Source: Carposina sasakii (lineage: Eukaryota; Arthropoda; Insecta; Lepidoptera; Carposinidae). From it: a stretch of 64,000 nucleotides of DNA. Made by a program: the position numbers and the translations under genes. The stretch covers positions 15,126,015 to 15,190,014 of the forward strand of contig CP053156.1 of assembly GCA_014607495.2 (NCBI GenBank). The letters are read 5' to 3'. The notes under the pieces are model-generated. The model was not told where the DNA came from. It worked only from the letters and a program-made list of their open reading frames with translations, and did not search any database. How positions within the stretch are numbered: position 1 is the stretch's first letter; every line of letters begins with the position of its first letter. This document shows, piece after piece, positions 59,370-64,000 of this stretch.

Positions 59370-60205
59370 GCGAGTCCAGCCGCGAAAACCCCGACTCTCT
59401 ACGACCACCCGGGCCTGAGTTGTTGCCGCCGAAAGTTTTCCAAAATGGCGGCCAAAGTCCGCCAAAATGTCAAAAAATCGACAGCTCTCCTCCCAGTGGG
59501 CGCAGACAGTCGTTGCTCCTTGGCGTGAGTCCACCTGGCCGGTCCGCGTCAAATCCGAAAAATTTTCCTGAAAATCCTGAAGGGATTTTTCAGGCGTGTC
59601 AGAATCACCTGCCAGCGACTAGACGAAGGCCGAAAACCCCGTCTCTGTGCGACGTCTGGTTCGGAAGCCACGGGTCCGCAACGTAAGCGTGGCACAGTGG
59701 GATATCCCCAGTACCACGGGATCTCACGGGGGATATTGCGGTAAAACCGAAATATCTACCACAGCTCCTCCCCCAGTAGGCGCGAGAAGTCGCGGCCACC
59801 TCGTCGGGCGTTCACCAGACCAGGCTTACGTGCCTCCTGAAAAATTCCTGAAAAATATTTTTTCAGGATTTTCAGGTGCAAACCACTGACCTCAACGTGG
59901 CAAAGCCAACGGTGAAAACCCGACCCCACGCGACGCCTGGTTTAGGAGCTACGGCCCCGCGAAGTAACCGTGGATTGGGGATCTCCCCCTTGCCACCTCT
60001 GAAAAGATATTGCGAATATTGGAAATCCCAATAGCTCGGCCGGTATGGCACCAAAAAGCTCAAGCTTGGGCTTCCCAAATTCGTCTCGCTGAGACCTTTC
60101 GATCCTGATACTCCGTTTTCCTGAAAAGACGCTTTCAGAATTTTCTGTCCAGAATTGCTGTCCTGAAAACGTTGTAGCTTCCGAACCAGTAGCCGCAGCG
60201 GCTTC
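59370..60205 (-). repeat. Imperfect ~250-285-bp tandem repeats in the element 5' UTR
   Basis: On the plus strand, anchors such as AAAACCCCGACTCTCTACGAC recur at 59383, 59633 and 59916. CAGCTC...CCCAGT.GGCGC recurs at 59482 and 59762, and GACG(T/C)CTGGTT at 59651 and 59932. Each unit carries a palindromic CCTGAAAA...TTTTCAGG cluster. A weaker third unit follows to about 60200. Tandem monomers in a 5' UTR often act as promoters in LINEs. Confidence 0.7.
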
Positions 60206-61254
60206 GTACAAAACTTATCCTAGTCCTAAAACTAAATGCGACACAATGTAACAACGCGCTTTGCTCTAACGCTTCAGGGGGCAGTTTTCAGTTTTTCCCC
60301 TGACTATATTTCAGGGGATACTGCTCCTACCACCCCGTGTGGGGTATCAAACAAAGGTCTCCTCAAGGCGCTTTACACTGTGTCTTTGTAAATATTTTAG
60401 TGATAGCCCGGTTTTTATAAACAATAAACACTATAACATTTACCAAAGCTAAATAAAAATATAAAAATTAATTTTAAAAATCCGGAAAAGTTTCTAATAT
60501 TCTAAATTAAATCTGCTCTATTTTTCCGAATAAAAAATATTTTCAGGAGTACTACCGTTCAGGAGTTAGAATTTTCCCTGAAACTAAAACTATGAATATT
60601 ATCTAAACTTACAGTCATTAAATTAAAATTTATATTGCACTGAGTAGTTTGTCACCAACACTACATGGATCACTTTTCAAAAGTATGTCTCACTGATCTG
60701 TTTCAGAAAATATCAGCCGCTGAAAATTTTAACGATTTTTGAGGCCTTGTAATTCTTTCATTTATCGTCCGATTTTCGTTCTGAAAGTTTTGCCGAGCTC
60801 GTGCCCGCGGGTACTACAAAACCCTATACTTGGATTGCGGCGGTAGGCTCAAACGGCGATTTTCGATGAAAACAACAAAACTTTCAGGCTTATCGCTCAG
60901 CCGTCTTCAGCGATATGAAGCTGAAACTTCTTAGGGACAAACTTCCGGTTGACAGCTCTCCAGTGGTGTGAAAAAAAGTGGGGGTTGTGGCGACTAATCG
61001 CGCGCCGTAGCCCGCCGAAAGTTTTACCAACCGCAAATAGCGGTTTTTTGCGTGGTAATCACAGTTAACTTTCACTTTTCACTTTTTTGAAACTATCACT
61101 GGATAGCGCTCGTCAGCGCGCTTCTTTTGAGCCTATTTCGGCCACTGTGGCTGCACTTTTTCTATTTTTAGCGAATTTTTTGCGCGTAGCTTCGCAGACA
61201 AAATCGTCCGGCAGTTCCCACGAGTGTTAGGGACACTTGGGGCAGCGTCACTGG

Positions 61255-61973
61255 TTAGGTTAGGTTAGGTTAGGGTTAGGTTAGGTTAGGTTAGGTTAGG
61301 TTAGGTTAGGTTAGGTTAGGTTAGGTTAGGTTAGGTTAGGTTAGGTTAGGTTAGGTTAGGTTAGGTTAGGTTAGGTTAGGTTAGGTTAGGTTAGGTTAGG
61401 TTAGGTTAGGTTAGGTTAGGTTAGGTTAGGTTAGGTTAGGTTAGGTTAGGTTAGGTTAGTTAGTTAGGTTAGGTTAGGTTAGGTTAGGTTAGGTTAGGTT
61501 AGGTTAGGTTAGGTTAGGTTAGGTTAGGTTAGGTTAGGTTAGGTTTAGGTTAGGTAGGTTAGGTTAGGTTTAGGTTTAGGTTAGGTTAGGTTAGGTTTAG
61601 GTTAGGTTAGGTTAGGTTAGGTTAGGTTAGGTTTAGGTAGGTTAGGTTAGGTTAGGTTAGGTTAGGTTAGGTTAGGTTAGGTTAGGTTAGGTTAGGTTAG
61701 GTTAGGTTAGGTTAGGTTAGAGTTAGGTTAGGTTAGGTTAGGTTAGGTTAGGTTAGGTTAGTTAGGTTAGGTTAGGTTAGGTAGGTTAGGTTAGTTTAGG
61801 TTAGGTTAGGTTGGTTAGGTTAGGTTGGTTAGGTTAGGTTAGGTGTAGGTTAAAAAAAAGGTTAGTTAGGTTAGGGTTAGGTTAGGTTTAGGTAGGTTAG
61901 GTTAGGTTAGGGGGTTAGGTTAGGTTAGGTTAGGTTAGGTTAGGTAGGTTAGGTAGGTTAGGTTAGGTTAGGT
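61255..61973 (+). repeat. Degenerate (TTAGG)n array, about 720 bp
   Basis: This is mostly TTAGG with scattered variants (TTAG, TAGG, TTTAGG, TTGG, GTGTAGG, a short A-run near 61852) that concentrate toward the right end. Such decay suggests an older or subterminal tract, or error-prone assembly of a repeat. Confidence 0.93.
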
Positions 61974-62028
<55 letters not shown>

Positions 62029-62042
62029 GCTGCTGCTGTTTT

Positions 62043-62239
62043 CCCTGCCAATTACGTGCAGGGACTTACTTACTAGGTGTACATTATTTACAGTAGTGTT
62101 TTAATGTTTTTGTGATCGTTAAGCGATCCTTCAATTTTAATGTACTACATTATATATAAAATGCAGAATACATTTGCTTGTTTTCATTAATAAGAGGTGT
62201 ACCCTAACAGTGTGGAGCTAGCGATTGGGTTCTATCGCT
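62043..62239 (-). promoter_or_regulatory. 3' UTR hairpins of ORF1-only element, copy B
   Basis: HP1 is at 62043-62063 (identical to copy A), HP2 at 62114-62128 (GATCG, loop TTAAG, CGATC) and HP3 at 62220-62239 (AGCGAT/ATCGCT). Differences from copy A fall in paired positions and keep pairing. Confidence 0.75.
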
Positions 62240-62844
62240 TATTCTGTTCAGCTACTTTTCATTCTTTTGTTTTTACTGAGGATTGGATTCAGGGATGCAG
62301 CTCTTTAACTTTATTTACTTCTTATACTACTTCTTATTACTATATCTATATATAAATTTTCTTAGATCACTTACTTGATGCTATGTTTTTTCCTTATCTT
62401 TCTATACATAACAACTTGATACTTAATTTAATCAACCTTAAGAATTACATTCTATTGCTACCATTTTCTTTTTCTTTTACATTTATGTCTAGCAGCGTTT
62501 GTTTCAGTTGTGCTTTTACCAATATATTTTACCTTAATAATATTATCTAAACTTATCCTATATAACTCAGTTATATATGTAAGTTTATTTAATTGCCTTA
62601 TTTATTTATTTATTTATTTATCTTATTAAAAACTTTAGTTCTTACTTATAGCACTTGCAGGCTACATCGGAGTCCTGGTACGGTCGGTCTTGCTGTTTTA
62701 CTGTCTAGATTTCCTTCACGATTTTACACTTATTCAATAAGTATAGTTGCTTTTTCAAAACCTCTCGCATGGGAATCTCGGTTGGACTCATTTTGGCTGT
62801 TTTTGACCGCCGCATCAGACCTCGTCCGTAGCTTTTACAGATTC

Positions 62845-64000
62845 TCAACTGTAAGCAATCGAGGATCTGGCCAATGCGTCCCACTTTTGCCTTATAGGGC
62901 AGCAGCCACTAAAGGCATTGTGGTCGACCTTGGCCAGCCTCGAGCGCGTACAGTTGATACACGCTGGAGGGACACCCGCCATCCATCGGCGCAATCTGCC
63001 CGCATGTGAGGCCCACGCAATGGCTCTGCATCTCTCCTCTGAGTGGCTGCAGAAACGGCGGCCGTGCCCGTAACTCGAGACATTTCGAGCATTGGACTCA
63101 GGGGGGATTGTGTCCTCCACCCTGATCCTCTGCATGTCAACGTATACAGACCTGCCGCCGTCATCCTCCTGCCACACCTTGGTCGACACTTGGATCACGA
63201 TGTGCGCCACATGCCGGTTTCTTGTCCACGCTTTCGATAGCGGACCTCCATCCCGCTCTCCTCGCTTGCTGGGAGTCAAACACAGAGTCGTTTTGGTTCC
63301 GAAGGGCGTTCGTGATGTCCCATCACTGTTGCTTTGCAACAACGCCCTTCAGAACCACCAACGGGTCCCTGTTCTTGACCTCCTCAACCGCCAGATTAGC
63401 TGCTCTTTTTTTTCCAGTCTTTTCTTTCACTTTATCCCTTTCCCTATTACTGCTGCAACCCATAATACCTTATTCCCCTTTGCTTTACGCACCCTTTCTA
63501 TCCTAATTCCCCCGTTCTTCGCATTCACAACCTCTTAAGTTTCTTCAGGACCTCCTCACGGTAATCAGTCTCCGTCTTCGATGTGATTATCACAGAGTGC
63601 AGCGACTCGAGCCATAGTCCTCGGTTTTTCCGGGCGTCTGTCGCCGTGATGGTCCAGGCGTATTCTGCAGAGACTGTGGTAGGCCGGCCACCACCTGGCG
63701 TACTTTGTCCTCGTTTCGCTGCAGGATTCCTGCCCTGTTCGGCGATCGCGGATTTCACCTCGTCCATCTTTGTGGCGTTTTTCTCCAGTATCTTTTTATA
63801 TCTCCTCTAACTTTTTCTTTGAAGGGCCCTGATCTCTCTATTGGCTTGTGCTAGCCTGGCTCTCCACTTTCTCACCCATTGATAGTCTTCTCGGGTCAGG
63901 CGCCTCTCTTCCTCCGACTCTTTTATTAGGTGAAGAGGGTGTCGAGGGCTGTTTACACCCCCTCCTTTATGTCGGTGCTATGTTCCTGCCCCATCCGATT
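62845..64000 (-). pseudogene. ORF1 (Gag-like) of copy B, frameshifted
   Basis: Homologous to 57580-59055. The frame 62845-63342 covers the C-terminus (TRNRHVAHIVIQVS, VYVDMQRIRVED, GHGRRFC, CINCTRSRLAKVDHNAFSGC, ending WDALARSSIAYS), with the first and second zinc knuckles damaged. The segment 63525-63767 matches the region around MDEVKAAIAEQGR. Homology to the coiled-coil and upstream region continues to the window edge in shifting frames. Several indels mean no full-length protein. The C-terminal ending WDALARS..AYS is shared with copy A. Confidence 0.8.

Larger units (their letters stand above)
56655..61254 (-). mobile_element. ORF1-only TRAS-related retroelement, copy A, about 4.6 kb
   Basis: It is bounded on both sides by TTAGG repeats, with a 44-nt T-run (56655-56698) at its 3' end and a 5' end at about 61254. 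The plus-strand sequence at this end reads CACTGG then TTAGG, like AACTGG-TTAGG at the 5' end of the neighbouring TRAS-like element. It has a 2.2-kb 5' UTR with internal repeats, one intact gag-like ORF1 and an 881-bp 3' region with no ORF2, no endonuclease and no reverse transcriptase. Structurally complete ends with a missing enzyme ORF indicate a non-autonomous element mobilised in trans. Confidence 0.82.
61975..64000 (-). mobile_element. ORF1-only TRAS-related retroelement, copy B (runs off the window)
   Basis: It has a 51-nt T-run (61975-62025) joined to the TTAGG array, then a 3' region colinear with copy A, then a decayed ORF1 whose stop is at 62845. The distance from poly(A) to the ORF1 stop is 819 bp, against 881 bp in copy A, again with no ORF2. 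The sequence is clearly diverged from copy A, so the two are not a recent segmental duplication. Confidence 0.8.

Overview
The window looks like lepidopteran nuclear DNA. It is AT-rich, carries (TTAGG)n insect telomere repeats invaded by TRAS-type (R1-clade) retrotransposons, and contains many short interspersed elements typical of moths and butterflies. Genes are sparse, intron-rich and separated by transposon debris.

Layout. 1-17 kb is gene-poor, with MITEs, RTE-type LINE 3' ends, a tandem of (TAA)n-tailed retroelement ends and a 1.0-kb hAT-like element; one unrecognised candidate gene lies at 17.1-18.3 kb. A 3.6-kb Transib (RAG1-like) transposon occupies 18.6-22.2 kb. UQCR11, a respiratory complex III subunit, is at 23.3 kb (+). 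A ten-exon testican/SPOCK (Drosophila Cow-like) proteoglycan gene fills 26.1-33.7 kb (-). A six-exon inorganic pyrophosphatase gene fills 37.5-45.5 kb (-), and its 5.7-kb first intron contains a 4-kb MULE that itself carries a SINE and an LTR split by another SINE. In both multi-exon genes all intron phases close in frame (502 and 345 codons).

From 49.6 kb to the right edge the sequence has a telomere/subtelomere pattern: (TTAGG)36, then a 6.8-kb TRAS-like element with ORF1 and a frameshifted ORF2, then (TTAGG)n, then a 4.6-kb element encoding only ORF1 (Gag), then about 720 bp of degenerate (TTAGG)n, then a second, diverged copy of the ORF1-only element cut by the window edge. All elements lie on the minus strand with their poly(A) ends joined to TTAGG repeats.

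The most interesting signal is the ORF1-only family. Two diverged copies share the same ORF1 end, the same short ORF2-free 3' region, and 3' hairpins with compensatory base changes. This resembles a Gag-only, telomere-targeted retroelement, comparable in organisation to Drosophila HeT-A but built from a TRAS-type element. It presumably borrows reverse transcriptase from autonomous relatives such as its neighbour.
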